From NCBI RefSeq assembly GCF_001427125.1, contig NZ_LMGK01000021.1:288654-352653 (forward strand): a DNA stretch of 64,000 nt. The letters are read 5' to 3'. Under the pieces are notes generated by a model. It made no database searches and was not told where the DNA came from. It saw only the letters and a list, made by a program, of their open reading frames with translations. Both the position numbers and the translations under genes were made by a program. How positions within the stretch are numbered: position 1 is the first letter of the stretch; each line of letters starts with the position of its first letter. Below, piece by piece: positions 26,841 through 35,840 of the stretch. The stretch comes from Pseudomonas sp. Root562. GTDB lineage: Bacteria; Pseudomonadota; Gammaproteobacteria; Pseudomonadales; Pseudomonadaceae.

Positions 26841-27152
26841 CTAACCCTCAGCCTTCGCCCCCGCCCGCTTGGATACCGCCGCACAACCCCGATCCCGCGT
26901 CAGCACCTTCACCGCATCATCCACCAACGCCTTACTCATCGAAGTCAGGTAATGCGCAGCCCAGGCGTGATAGTCCGTATCCCTGGCATAAGCCGCATCC
27001 TTGCTCAACGCCTTGGCCAGAAACAGAAAATCAGAAGCCATCGCCAACGCATCCCCAAGGGGAACATCACGAGTGACATGGAACAGCGCTTGATCCGCAC
27101 AGTAGATGGCCGGTGTCAGGCCGATGGTTTTGAGTTCAGATTGGTCAGTCAT
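26841..27152 (-). CDS. DUF3077 domain-containing protein
   Basis: A 103-residue small cytoplasmic protein of the Pseudomonas DUF3077 type. The block LFHVTRDVPLGDALAMASDF is characteristic, followed by HAWAAHYLTSMSKALVDD. GGAG lies at good spacing before the ATG at 27152; the longer frame to 27227 is rich in proline and not supported. Such genes occur as several copies in accessory parts of fluorescent pseudomonads; their function is unknown. Confidence 0.75.
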   Translation of the reverse strand: MTDQSELKTIGLTPAIYCADQALFHVTRDVPLGDALAMASDFLFLAKALSKDAAYARDTDYHAWAAHYLTSMSKALVDDAVKVLTRDRGCAAVSKRAGAKAEG

Positions 27153-27640
27153 TGGCCATCTCCGAAGATGGAGAGGCAATGGGGGAGGGGAGTACGCGAT
27201 TGGGGATTGCGTAGGGGGAAAAGCCAAATTTCAAACGGATTGATACTGCGCATTATCCAACTCCTTGATATGAGGAGCTGCCACGTTCGTTACCACACGA
27301 ATGGGTGACAGCTGTGCGCAGGGTGGTAAACCGGGAATCAAGGAAACCGGCACGCCCGAGGGCGTCCCACGCACAGCCGCCATGACTCACGCTGCAGGCA
27401 GAAAAAAAGCGCCTGATGACGTGACTGGGGCGCTGTTGCGCCTTGAATAACTCGGGTTACCACACCCGGTCGCTGAATTGGCAGCGACGGTGGGAGGGTA
27501 TCGTGCAGGTCCCGTTCTTGCAACCTCCGCCCCACCCCACACGTCTTTTGCTATCTCTCACGATTACTTAGGAGAAGCGCCTTCGAGGAAGGCCCAGAAG
27601 AGCTTGCTCGAGGATTGTGAACGTCTACCACACAGCTTTT
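27153..27640. other. 488-bp non-coding region with a chain of hairpins
   Basis: No gene supported. Three consecutive small stem-loops are seen at 27429-27442 (ggcgc/gcgcc), 27453-27468 (cgggt/acccg) and 27469-27488 (gtcgctg/cagcgac). Upstream, cacgttcgttaccacacg and ggtggtaaaccggg show a related theme of opposed 'ttacc' and 'ggtaa' blocks. It may be an untranslated leader, a small RNA, or a decayed repeat. Confidence 0.45.
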
Positions 27641-30358
27641 TTAAACATCTGTAGATATTTCATCTATCCGAATGTTTACTTTTCCAAAAGGTAAGCAACC
27701 TTTTTTAACCATGTTATCAATTGCTTCATCTAAGTATGGGTTGATTGAATTTGCCAGTGTCTCTTTTTTTCGGCTGCAGGGCTTAACAAAGTTAGAGCTA
27801 CTGTCTTTTTCGATCGGTTTATCAAACCAGTAACACTCAAATCCTGAGGAGATCTCCGAATCATCACTCCAAAATACCAACGGAAATAGCGATAACCCTA
27901 CACCAGTTTCAGGGTCTAGTATGATAGGTGTCTCACGAGCAAGATGAATCTGTGAGCTAAATCCCAGCGACTCAATGAAAGGTTGGATGTCATTCGCAAC
28001 TTTGAATAGACCTACGAAATTTCCAGGATTAAATGGCATAGGTCGCGTTTCTGACGCATATCCGAATTTCCGTCCTCTCATAATTTCAAGGCATAGGTTT
28101 ATGATGAGGAAGAGGTAGCTATGACTATCGAAAGCATCGTCCGCGAGCTTTTCATGTTTGTGTTGAGTGAAGTCTAAAATTGCTCTTTCTAGTTGATCTA
28201 AATGCTTGGGTAATATTTCGGAAAGTCGGAGGCAAAAAATTAAGTCTTTACCTCCGTGCTCAATCGATCTAATAAGAAGGTCTTTTAGGGGGCCCATGGA
28301 CCGATGTTGGAAACTTTTGAAAAAGCGCTCTGACGGTTTTAGTGATAGAGCTTCTGCAGCAGCTGAATAAGCGAGAAAAGCGAGTGCTGCTTCAAATGCT
28401 TCACGTGCAACCGTTGTGGATTGACTGGAATTTTTTACATCTAGATATTTTCTTAAAGGATACGCAACCGGATAAGGAAGCTTCGATAATGCATCGCTTA
28501 ATTCTAGCCAAGTAGACTTGGTTGTTCGTAAATTTGTAGTCTTTACTTGGTCTTGGGTGATCATGCATATCGCGGAGCAGCTGGTGCCGAAATCATACCC
28601 GATATAATTGGCTGATGGGCTGATGTTGCTTGTGGGGGCAGTCATGTCAATGGCGAAAGCTTTTCCTTCAACAATGTTACCCGATATTCCGTACTCTGAA
28701 TTTGGTATTTTGTATATGAACGTTGGTTTCGCAGTCCCATCTTCGCTTACCACCAGTTGGACAGTTACGGATGAGTCAAATTGCTTGTTTTCCCTAGTGT
28801 GGACAATTTGGGACTCTGCGTTGTATACATCGTCCTCGCCAGAGGCTGAAGGTTTAGAAAATTCATACCGGAGATGATTTTTAGGAGGGCTATTAAGTCT
28901 GATCTTCCACTGGAGAGGTTCGTTAATAAAATTATTGAGTGCTAGCGCGGAGGGCATCAAGTCCGTAGGTTTTGCACCTTTCATGTCTACTTTGTCGCCT
29001 ACGGAGATGAAAGTTTTGTTGGTCTCAAATCCTTTATTGTCGGGATCCAATTTTAGCCGTATTGGATTATAAGTGACGCCAACAAACTCCGACTGTTCCT
29101 CATAATATCTGCGGGCACATTCAATGGCTAATCCGGTAGCAACAACCTCTTGGAATGATTGGCTAATGGGTATTGGTTCGGCCCCGGAAAGATCGCTCTC
29201 AAAATCTCTCTTTAGCAACTCTAGCAGCCATCGGATGTTGGATGATCCCCCTGAGATTAGTGCGGTAGTAATTTCCTTGCCGATTAATTCGGTTTCGGCG
29301 AGTTTAAATACTTTTTTTATCACCTTGGCTAGGTGCTGGTCCCACACTTTTTCAATAAAAATGTTCCGCAGTTGTTGTGCGAAAAGCTCATCTTGGATCC
29401 ATGGTTCGTTAGTGAACGGGTCTTTCGGTAAAGTAATGCTAATTCTTTCGTATGCTTCATTGTGTAAGCTCCAGTTCTTTACCGAAGATACCAAGTCAAT
29501 TTTATAACGTTCGCATAAATGTATTAAGTGGCGGAAATTTTTTAGGAATGTCTGCTTTCTGTCACTGAGGCTTGCAATGTCGAGTTCGCCGGTGCGAATC
29601 CTTTGGTGGTTTTTAATACAGCTGTCAGCATCTGCTTTGTTGCGTGGGTCTATATTTCTTTTTATTAGGTATTCTGCGATACATTGATTAATGTAGAAGC
29701 CGCCGCGCGGTACTGAGTCAGCGCCCAGTGGCTTGGAGTGTTTACCCGCTAAGCTGATGTCTCCTTTGTTTGTGGATTCGATTATACATCCATCAAAAGT
29801 TCCGCCTCCAAAGTCTAAAACTAGGGCGATGTGTTTAGCGTTTTCCTGTAGGTGTGGTATTCGTTGACCATACCGGTAGTATTGATAAACGGCAAAAGGT
29901 TCTGGGAGAAACTCTACTTCTTCATATCTGCTGAGTATGCGGCGTATGTTGCCTCGATAATTTTGAACCCATGCTTTATAGTTTTCTTGAAGTTGAAAAT
30001 TTAGAGGTTCTGCAACAATTATTTTTGCTGGTATTTTGGTTTTGTTTTCGGGGTTTAACTCTTTTTCTATCGATGCTAAGGATAGTTCAATAAAATCTTT
30101 GCTAAGCTCATAGGCGCTTTTTTCGGAGCCGGATTCTGTTGGAAATAATTTACGGCTTGGAGAGCCTGGCGAGATGTCGCCTAAATCGATTTTAAAGTTA
30201 TTGTTCAGTATTCCTGAGGTGGAAGAGGAGGCGGGTAGTCCGAAAGTTGTAGTTCCATCCTTTCCGTACATTAGAGCTGTAGGGATATAGCGACTCCCAT
30301 CAACTTCTACCGGTTGGACACCTGTGACCCATAATGTTTTTTGAGTTTTTGTTGTCAT
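27641..30358 (-). CDS. Large Hsp70/actin-fold ATPase with apparently permuted motif order
   Basis: A 905-residue protein of unknown function, AT-richer than core genes. The ATG at 30358 has AAGGATT just upstream; the frame is open to 30439. Hsp70-type motifs occur in this order: a segment like DnaK's IPTALMYGKDG (25-35), IIVAEPLNF (113-121; DnaK VPAYF position), EPFAVYQYY (153), phosphate-2 LDFGGGTFDGCII (181-193), and adenosine motif ALISGGSSNIRWL (366-378). A beta-rich region follows (430-575), and only then the phosphate-1 hairpin YIGYDFGTSCSAICMI (585-600), with a helical C-terminal part (620-905). In DnaK the phosphate-1 motif is first. It is not DnaK, HscA or HscC. It stands alone on the minus strand. 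Confidence 0.8.
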   Translation of the reverse strand: MTTKTQKTLWVTGVQPVEVDGSRYIPTALMYGKDGTTTFGLPASSSTSGILNNNFKIDLGDISPGSPSRKLFPTESGSEKSAYELSKDFIELSLASIEKELNPENKTKIPAKIIVAEPLNFQLQENYKAWVQNYRGNIRRILSRYEEVEFLPEPFAVYQYYRYGQRIPHLQENAKHIALVLDFGGGTFDGCIIESTNKGDISLAGKHSKPLGADSVPRGGFYINQCIAEYLIKRNIDPRNKADADSCIKNHQRIRTGELDIASLSDRKQTFLKNFRHLIHLCERYKIDLVSSVKNWSLHNEAYERISITLPKDPFTNEPWIQDELFAQQLRNIFIEKVWDQHLAKVIKKVFKLAETELIGKEITTALISGGSSNIRWLLELLKRDFESDLSGAEPIPISQSFQEVVATGLAIECARRYYEEQSEFVGVTYNPIRLKLDPDNKGFETNKTFISVGDKVDMKGAKPTDLMPSALALNNFINEPLQWKIRLNSPPKNHLRYEFSKPSASGEDDVYNAESQIVHTRENKQFDSSVTVQLVVSEDGTAKPTFIYKIPNSEYGISGNIVEGKAFAIDMTAPTSNISPSANYIGYDFGTSCSAICMITQDQVKTTNLRTTKSTWLELSDALSKLPYPVAYPLRKYLDVKNSSQSTTVAREAFEAALAFLAYSAAAEALSLKPSERFFKSFQHRSMGPLKDLLIRSIEHGGKDLIFCLRLSEILPKHLDQLERAILDFTQHKHEKLADDAFDSHSYLFLIINLCLEIMRGRKFGYASETRPMPFNPGNFVGLFKVANDIQPFIESLGFSSQIHLARETPIILDPETGVGLSLFPLVFWSDDSEISSGFECYWFDKPIEKDSSSNFVKPCSRKKETLANSINPYLDEAIDNMVKKGCLPFGKVNIRIDEISTDV

Positions 30359-30439
30359 CACAATCCTTGGTCTATTCCGGTGATGGGCGTGACGCGCAAA
30401 ATTTTTCATTGAGCGTTCAGCATGGATCTTGGAGCCCAA

Positions 30440-30653
30440 TCAGTTCGGTGGTGATTTTTCCTACAAGTCTGCGGATGAACGTAGCAAACTGCCATGCAAT
30501 CGTCCATTGCGGAGTTTGCGTTAATTTTTTGGCTGAAAAAAGTGTGCGTGTGGGACGGAAAAGGGGACGGATTTTATTATTGGGTATAAAAGAAGGGGGC
30601 TAATGTCGGTCCTGCTATAGGACGCTGCCGGTTTTCAGGCGGCTCGCCTTCAT
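30440..30653. other. AT-rich intergenic region upstream of the Hsp70-like gene
   Basis: No gene seen. It contains a degenerate copy (aaaaggggacggattttatt, about 30547-30566) of the end motif found in the 25.66-25.79 kb MITE-like element. It should carry the promoter of the Hsp70-like gene on the minus strand. Confidence 0.4.
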
Positions 30654-30983
30654 TCATTGAATGTCTTTCAGATATTCCTTAAGCGCAACGAGCGGAGCAC
30701 CAAGCTCCTCCATCCCCCGAACCCCAGCAACTTCCCCCGCCAACCTCCCCAACTCCCGCCCCAACGGCTTTTCCACACCCCCGACCGCCTCCAACGCCAA
30801 CCCCACACATTCCCCCACCTTCACCTGAATCCCTTCGACATCCCCTCGTCGCACCAGCAACTCAAACACATCGCGCTGGTAATCGCCCATGACCAGGTCA
30901 TCACGCAAAATCGGGCTTGAACCTTCCGATTCGTAAGCCAGTTTGAGGGAGAAGAGGGCGAGGGTTTCCAGGTGCAATTCCAT
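30654..30983 (-). CDS. Hypothetical protein
   Basis: A 109-residue, probably helical cytoplasmic protein (MELHLETLALFSLKLAYES … ALKEYLKDIQ) with many Glu, Gly and Leu residues. AAGGATT precedes the ATG. No named domain is recognised. It lies between the Hsp70-like gene and the tRNA-Leu region and has core-like base composition, so it may belong to the conserved side of the boundary. Confidence 0.65.
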   Translation of the reverse strand: MELHLETLALFSLKLAYESEGSSPILRDDLVMGDYQRDVFELLVRRGDVEGIQVKVGECVGLALEAVGGVEKPLGRELGRLAGEVAGVRGMEELGAPLVALKEYLKDIQ

Positions 30984-31035
30984 GGGGAATCCTTGATGAG
31001 TGTTTTACTGACCGAGGGTGAGGGAGATCAAAAGC

Positions 31036-31060
31036 ATCGCTGGCAAGCCAGCTCCCACAG
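31036..31060. repeat. Solitary REP sequence (inverse orientation)
   Basis: atcgctggcaagccagctcc followed by cacag, the inverse form of the REP unit at 26745. Confidence 0.75.
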
Positions 31061-31094
31061 GATGGCGGTGGGGGCCGGTGCTTTTCTGCGGGCG

Positions 31095-31125
31095 AAAAAA
31101 AAGGCCTTGCTAAGCAAGACCTTTC
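31095..31125 (-). terminator. Rho-independent terminator of tRNA-Leu
   Basis: On the minus strand, aaggtcttgc and gcaaggcctt form a stem with a short ttа-type loop and are followed by a run of T (A run at 31095-31102 on the plus strand). It lies 8 bases past the tRNA CCA end. Confidence 0.85.
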
Positions 31126-31132
31126 TTAATTT

Positions 31133-31217
31133 TGGTGCCCCGAGGGAGACTCGAACTCCCACTCCTTTCGAAAACGGATTTTGAATCCGCCGCGTCTACC
31201 AATTCCGCCATCAGGGC
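31133..31217 (-). tRNA. tRNA-Leu (anticodon CAA)
   Basis: Reads gccctgatggcggaattggt from 31217 on the minus strand. It has a 7-bp acceptor stem (GCCCTGA with TCGGGGC), the class II long variable arm, T-loop GTTCGAGTC, an encoded CCA end, and anticodon loop TTCAAAA giving CAA. Length is 85 bases. Its 3' end faces the accessory region. Confidence 0.96.
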
Positions 31218-31230
31218 TCAATGGCGGCGA

Positions 31231-31259
31231 AGTATAGAGATGAGATAACCGTCGGTCAA
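31231..31259 (-). promoter_or_regulatory. Sigma70 promoter of tRNA-Leu
   Basis: On the minus strand TTGACC (31259-31254) and TATACT (31236-31231) are separated by exactly 17 bases and lie just upstream of the tRNA 5' end at 31217. Confidence 0.85.
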
Positions 31260-31324
31260 TCAGGTACATGGAGAATTTTTGATATTTCCGCTAGACTTCC
31301 CGGCCCTGCTAGACGAACCCCATC

Positions 31325-32389
31325 ATGCGCGTTGCTGACTTTACTTTCGAGCTCCCTGATTCGCTGATCGCCCGCCATCCTTTGGCCGAGCGTCGCAATA
31401 GTCGCCTGTTGACCCTGGATGGGGTCAGCGGCGCCCTGGCACACCGTCAATTCACTGATTTGCTGGAGCATTTGCGCCCCGGCGATTTGATGGTGTTCAA
31501 CAATACCCGGGTGATTCCGGCGCGGCTGTTTGGCCAGAAGGCTTCCGGCGGCAAGCTGGAAATTCTGGTGGAGCGGGTGCTCGACAGTCATCGCGTGCTG
31601 GCCCATGTGCGTTCCAGCAAGTCGCCCAAGCCTGGGTCGAAGATCCTGATCGACGGCGGTGGCGAGGCCGAGATGCTGGCGCGGCACGATGCGTTGTTCG
31701 AGCTGGGCTTTGCCGAGGAGGTGTTGCCGCTGCTCGACCGTGTCGGGCACATGCCGTTGCCTCCTTATATAGACCGCCCGGATGAAGGCGCTGACCGCGA
31801 GCGTTACCAGACCGTCTACGCCGAGCGTTTGGGCGCGGTGGCGGCGCCGACGGCGGGGCTGCATTTCGATCAGGTGCTGCTGGAGGCGATTGCCGCCAAG
31901 GGCGTCGAGACGGCGTTCGTGACCTTGCACGTTGGCGCGGGTACGTTCCAGCCGGTGCGGGTCGAGAAGATCGAAGACCACCATATGCACAGCGAATGGC
32001 TGGAAGTCGGCCAGGACGTGGTCGATGCGGTTGCCGCCTGCCGTGCTCGTGGCGGTCGTGTGGTGGCCGTGGGGACCACCAGCGTGCGGTCGCTGGAAAG
32101 TGCCGCGCGCGATGGCGTGCTCAAGCCGTTCAGCGGCGATACAGACATTTTCATTTACCCTGGCCGGCCGTTTCATGTGGTCGATGCCTTGGTCACCAAC
32201 TTCCATTTGCCCGAATCCACGCTGTTGATGCTGGTTTCGGCGTTCGCCGGTTATCCCGAGACCATGGCGGCCTACAAGGCCGCGGTCGACAACGGGTACC
32301 GCTTTTTCAGCTACGGTGATGCGATGTTCATCACGCGTAATCCTGCGCCGACTGCCCCTAAAGAATCGGGCCCAGAGGAAACAGTATGA
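31325..32389 (+). CDS. queA: S-adenosylmethionine:tRNA ribosyltransferase-isomerase
   Basis: A 354-residue enzyme that transfers the ribosyl part of SAM to preQ1 in tRNA, making epoxyqueuosine. The whole length matches QueA: MRVADFTFELPDSLIARHP at the start, VFNNTRVIPARLFG near 56, GRTAPTAGLHF-like AAPTAGLHFDQ near 178, THVGAGTFQPV-like LHVGAGTFQPV near 200, and TSVRSLES near 256. The ATG is at 31325. Its stop overlaps the tgt start (ATGA 32386-32389), coupling two steps of queuosine synthesis. Confidence 0.97.
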   Translation: MRVADFTFELPDSLIARHPLAERRNSRLLTLDGVSGALAHRQFTDLLEHLRPGDLMVFNNTRVIPARLFGQKASGGKLEILVERVLDSHRVLAHVRSSKSPKPGSKILIDGGGEAEMLARHDALFELGFAEEVLPLLDRVGHMPLPPYIDRPDEGADRERYQTVYAERLGAVAAPTAGLHFDQVLLEAIAAKGVETAFVTLHVGAGTFQPVRVEKIEDHHMHSEWLEVGQDVVDAVAACRARGGRVVAVGTTSVRSLESAARDGVLKPFSGDTDIFIYPGRPFHVVDALVTNFHLPESTLLMLVSAFAGYPETMAAYKAAVDNGYRFFSYGDAMFITRNPAPTAPKESGPEETV

Positions 32390-33519
32390 GTCGCACCTGT
32401 CGTATGTCTTTCGAGCTGCTGGCCACTGATGGCAAGGCTCGTCGTGGTCGCTTGACCTTCCCGCGCGGTACCGTCGAGACCCCGGCTTTCATGCCAGTGG
32501 GCACGTATGGCACGGTCAAGGGCATGCTGCCACGGGATATCGAGGCGACCGGTGCCGAGATCATTCTGGGCAACACGTTCCACCTGTGGCTGCGCCCGGG
32601 CACGGAAGTGATCAAGAAGCACGGCGACCTGCACGATTTCATGCAGTGGAAAGGCCCGATCCTGACCGACTCCGGTGGTTTCCAGGTGTTCAGCCTGGGT
32701 GCCATGCGCAAGATCAAGGAGGAGGGCGTGACCTTCGCTTCCCCGGTCGACGGCGCCAAGGTGTTCATGGGCCCGGAAGAGTCGATGCAGGTCCAGCGCG
32801 ACCTGGGCTCCGACATCGTGATGATTTTCGACGAATGCACGCCGTATCCGGCTGACGAAGACGTCGCCCGTATTTCCATGGAATTGTCGTTGCGTTGGGC
32901 TCAGCGCTCGAAAAACGCCCATGGCGACAACACAGCGGCGCTGTTCGGTATCGTTCAGGGCGGCATGCACCAGGATTTGCGCATGCGCTCCCTGGAAGGC
33001 CTGGACAAGATCGGCTTCGACGGCCTGGCCATCGGCGGTTTGTCGGTGGGCGAGCCCAAGCATGAAATGATCAAGGTGCTGGATTATCTGCCGGGCATGA
33101 TGCCGGCTGACAAACCTCGTTACCTTATGGGCGTTGGCAAACCCGAAGACTTGGTTGAGGGTGTGCGCCGCGGTGTGGACATGTTCGATTGCGTGATGCC
33201 AACCCGTAATGCCCGCAACGGGCATCTGTTCATTGATACTGGTGTGCTGAAGATCCGAAACGCGTTCCATCGCCATGATGATTCGCCGCTCGATCCGACC
33301 TGCGATTGCTATACCTGCCAGAACTTCTCCCGCGCTTATCTGCATCACCTGGACAAGTGCGGCGAAATGCTGGGAAGCATGCTTAATACCATCCATAACT
33401 TGCGTCATTATCAAGTGCTTATGGCTGGTTTGCGCGAGGCTATTCAACAGGGTACATTGGCCGCCTTTGTCGATGCCTTCTACGCCAAACGCGGGTTACC
33501 TGTTCCGCCTTTGGACTGA
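32386..33519 (+). CDS. tgt: tRNA-guanine transglycosylase
   Basis: A 377-residue TIM-barrel enzyme that swaps guanine 34 for preQ1 in tRNAs with GUN anticodons. Visible: the active-site LTDSGGFQVFSLG near 91, GIVQGG and the second Asp region FDCVMPTRNARNG near 267, and the zinc site CDCYTCQNFSRAYLHHL near 306. Translationally coupled to queA and followed by yajC-secDF as in most gammaproteobacteria. Confidence 0.97.
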   Translation: MSRTCRMSFELLATDGKARRGRLTFPRGTVETPAFMPVGTYGTVKGMLPRDIEATGAEIILGNTFHLWLRPGTEVIKKHGDLHDFMQWKGPILTDSGGFQVFSLGAMRKIKEEGVTFASPVDGAKVFMGPEESMQVQRDLGSDIVMIFDECTPYPADEDVARISMELSLRWAQRSKNAHGDNTAALFGIVQGGMHQDLRMRSLEGLDKIGFDGLAIGGLSVGEPKHEMIKVLDYLPGMMPADKPRYLMGVGKPEDLVEGVRRGVDMFDCVMPTRNARNGHLFIDTGVLKIRNAFHRHDDSPLDPTCDCYTCQNFSRAYLHHLDKCGEMLGSMLNTIHNLRHYQVLMAGLREAIQQGTLAAFVDAFYAKRGLPVPPLD

Positions 33520-33562
33520 GTTTTCTGACCCCAAGATTCAACATTTGCAACTGGAGTGCTAA

Positions 33563-33898
33563 ATGAGCTTTTTTATCTCTAATGCCATGGCTGACGCTGC
33601 TGCACCTGCGGCAGCCCCAATGGGCGGCGGTTTCGAGTGGATTTTCCTGGTCGGCTTCCTGGTCATCTTCTACCTGATGATCTGGCGTCCACAGGCCAAG
33701 CGCGCCAAAGAGCAGAAAAACCTGCTGAGCAGCCTGCAGAAAGGCGACGAAGTCGTGACCACTGGCGGTATCGCCGGCAAGATCACCAAAGTGGCTGATG
33801 ATTTCGTGGTTCTGGAAGTTTCCGACACCGTCGAAATGAAATTCCAGAAAGGCGCCATCGCCGCCACGCTGCCAAAAGGCACGCTGAAAGCGATCTAA
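33563..33898 (+). CDS. yajC: Preprotein translocase subunit YajC
   Basis: A 111-residue single-span membrane protein of the SecDF-YajC complex. One hydrophobic helix (FEWIFLVGFLVIFYLMIWRPQ, residues about 24-44) is followed by the family block KRAKEQKNLLSSLQKGDEVVTTGGIAGKI in which the conserved KGDEV(V/I)T(T/S)GGI is plain. It sits between tgt and secD. Confidence 0.97.
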   Translation: MSFFISNAMADAAAPAAAPMGGGFEWIFLVGFLVIFYLMIWRPQAKRAKEQKNLLSSLQKGDEVVTTGGIAGKITKVADDFVVLEVSDTVEMKFQKGAIAATLPKGTLKAI

Positions 33899-33962
33899 GT
33901 TTCATCTTCATTTTCAATCGACGGGGCGCGCAAGGCGCCCCGCGTCATAAACGGGCGGCGTG

Positions 33963-35831
33963 ATGCTGAACAAATATCCTCTGTGGAAATACATTCTGAT
34001 CCTGGCGGTGCTGGCGATCGGTCTGATTTATTCCGCTCCCAATCTTTATCCTGATGACCCGGCCATTCAGGTCAGCGGTGCCAGCACAGCACTGCAGGTC
34101 AATCAGGCTGATCTGGACCGTGTGAGCGCTGCGCTCAAGGAATCCGGGATCAATGTCAAGGCTGCCACGCTGGCTGCCGGCGGCAAGGGCGGGCTGATTC
34201 GCCTGACCAAGGCTGAGGATCAGTTGCCAGCCAAGGACGTCGTGCGCAAGGCATTGGGTGATGACTACGTCGTCGCGCTGAACCTGGCACAAACCACCCC
34301 GCAATGGCTGCGCAACCTCGCCGCGCACCCGATGAAGCTGGGTCTGGACTTGTCCGGTGGTGTGCACTTCCTGCTGGAAGTGGACATGGACAAAGCCCTC
34401 GACGCACGCTTGAAAGTCTACGAAGGCGACGTCAAGAGCCTGTTGCGTAAAGAGAAACTGCGCTATCGCAGCCTACCGCAACTCGATGGTGCCATTCAGC
34501 TGGGCTTCAGTGATGAAGCGACCCGCGAACAGGCCCGTAGCCTGATCCGCAAGAATTTCAACGATTTCGACATTGTTCCGGCCGACCTCAATGGTCAACC
34601 GGTACTGCGTCTGGCGATGACCCCGGCCAAGCTGGCGGAAATCCGCGAATACTCCATCAAGCAGAACTTGACCACGGTACGTAACCGCGTCAACGAGCTG
34701 GGTGTTGCCGAACCGATCGTTCAGCGTCAGGGCGCCAACCGTATCGTGGTTGAGTTGCCGGGCGTGCAGGACACCGCAGAAGCGAAGCGTATCCTCGGCA
34801 AGACGGCCAACCTCGAGTTCCGTCTGGCGGCCGAGCCGGGTGCTTCGAAAGCCACTTCCGAATCCTTTGAGTTCCGTGAAGGCAATCGTCCAGCGGCACT
34901 GATCGAGCGTGGCCTGATCATCACCGGTGACCAGGTAACCGATGCCAAGGCTGGCTTTGGCGAGCATGGCACTCCGGAAGTGAATATTCGTCTGGACGGC
35001 CACGGCGGCGAGCTGATGAGCCGTGCGACCCGTTCGAACGTCGGTCGCAGCATGGCGGTGATCTTCATCGAGCAGCGTCCTGTGACCACTTACACCAAGC
35101 AAGTGGTGAACGGCGTCGAGAAAGACGTGCCGGTGCAGACCTTCAAGGAAGAGAAAAAGATCATCAGCCTGGCGACCATTCAGTCGCCGCTGGGTGCGCA
35201 ATTCCGTATCACCGGCCTGAACGGCCAGGGCGAATCGTCCGAACTGGCGCTGCTGTTGCGTGCCGGTGGTCTGGCGGCGCCGATGTACTTCGCTGAAGAG
35301 CGCACCATCGGCCCGAGCCTGGGTGCGGACAACATCACCAAGGGTATCGATGCGTCGCTGTGGGGCATGCTGTTCGTCTCGCTGTTCATCATCGCCATCT
35401 ACCGCTTCTTCGGCATCATCGCCACCGTCGCGCTGGCGGTGAACATGGTGATGCTGCTGGCCTTGATGTCGCTGCTGGGTGCAACGCTGACCCTGCCGGG
35501 TATCGCCGGTATCGTGTTGACCATGGGTATGGCGGTCGACGCCAACGTGCTGATCTTCTCGCGGATTCGTGAAGAGATCGCCGCCGGCATGACCGTGCAG
35601 CGTGCAATCAACGAAGGCTTCGGCCGGGCATTTACTGCGATTCTCGACGCCAACCTGACAACCCTGTTGGTCGGCGGCATCCTCTTTGCCATGGGCACCG
35701 GCCCGGTCAAGGGCTTCGCAGTGACCATGTCCCTCGGGATCTTTACCTCGATGTTCACGGCCATCATGGTGACCCGCGCGATGGTCAACCTGATCTTCGG
35801 CGGTCGTGACTTCAAGAAGTTGTGGATTTAA
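33963..35831 (+). CDS. secD: Protein translocase subunit SecD
   Basis: A 622-residue RND-related membrane protein that uses the proton gradient to help complete protein export. One N-terminal helix (WKYILILAVLAIGLIYSAP), a large periplasmic part with LGLDLSGGVHFLLEVD (near 120), and five C-terminal helices including GIVLTMGMAVDANVLIFSRIREE. A GTG at 33960 is directly before the ATG at 33963; the ATG is taken. secF follows after 9 bases. Confidence 0.97.
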   Translation: MLNKYPLWKYILILAVLAIGLIYSAPNLYPDDPAIQVSGASTALQVNQADLDRVSAALKESGINVKAATLAAGGKGGLIRLTKAEDQLPAKDVVRKALGDDYVVALNLAQTTPQWLRNLAAHPMKLGLDLSGGVHFLLEVDMDKALDARLKVYEGDVKSLLRKEKLRYRSLPQLDGAIQLGFSDEATREQARSLIRKNFNDFDIVPADLNGQPVLRLAMTPAKLAEIREYSIKQNLTTVRNRVNELGVAEPIVQRQGANRIVVELPGVQDTAEAKRILGKTANLEFRLAAEPGASKATSESFEFREGNRPAALIERGLIITGDQVTDAKAGFGEHGTPEVNIRLDGHGGELMSRATRSNVGRSMAVIFIEQRPVTTYTKQVVNGVEKDVPVQTFKEEKKIISLATIQSPLGAQFRITGLNGQGESSELALLLRAGGLAAPMYFAEERTIGPSLGADNITKGIDASLWGMLFVSLFIIAIYRFFGIIATVALAVNMVMLLALMSLLGATLTLPGIAGIVLTMGMAVDANVLIFSRIREEIAAGMTVQRAINEGFGRAFTAILDANLTTLLVGGILFAMGTGPVKGFAVTMSLGIFTSMFTAIMVTRAMVNLIFGGRDFKKLWI

Positions 35832-35840
35832 GGGGCTGCC

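Noticed and set aside
27641..30358. Calling the 905-residue ATPase DnaK, HscC or SrfB
   Set aside because: Motif order and length do not fit; the true hscA in the same window has the normal order.
31133..31217. tRNA-Leu as a proven attachment site
   Set aside because: No duplicate of the tRNA 3' end and no integrase gene were found in the window.
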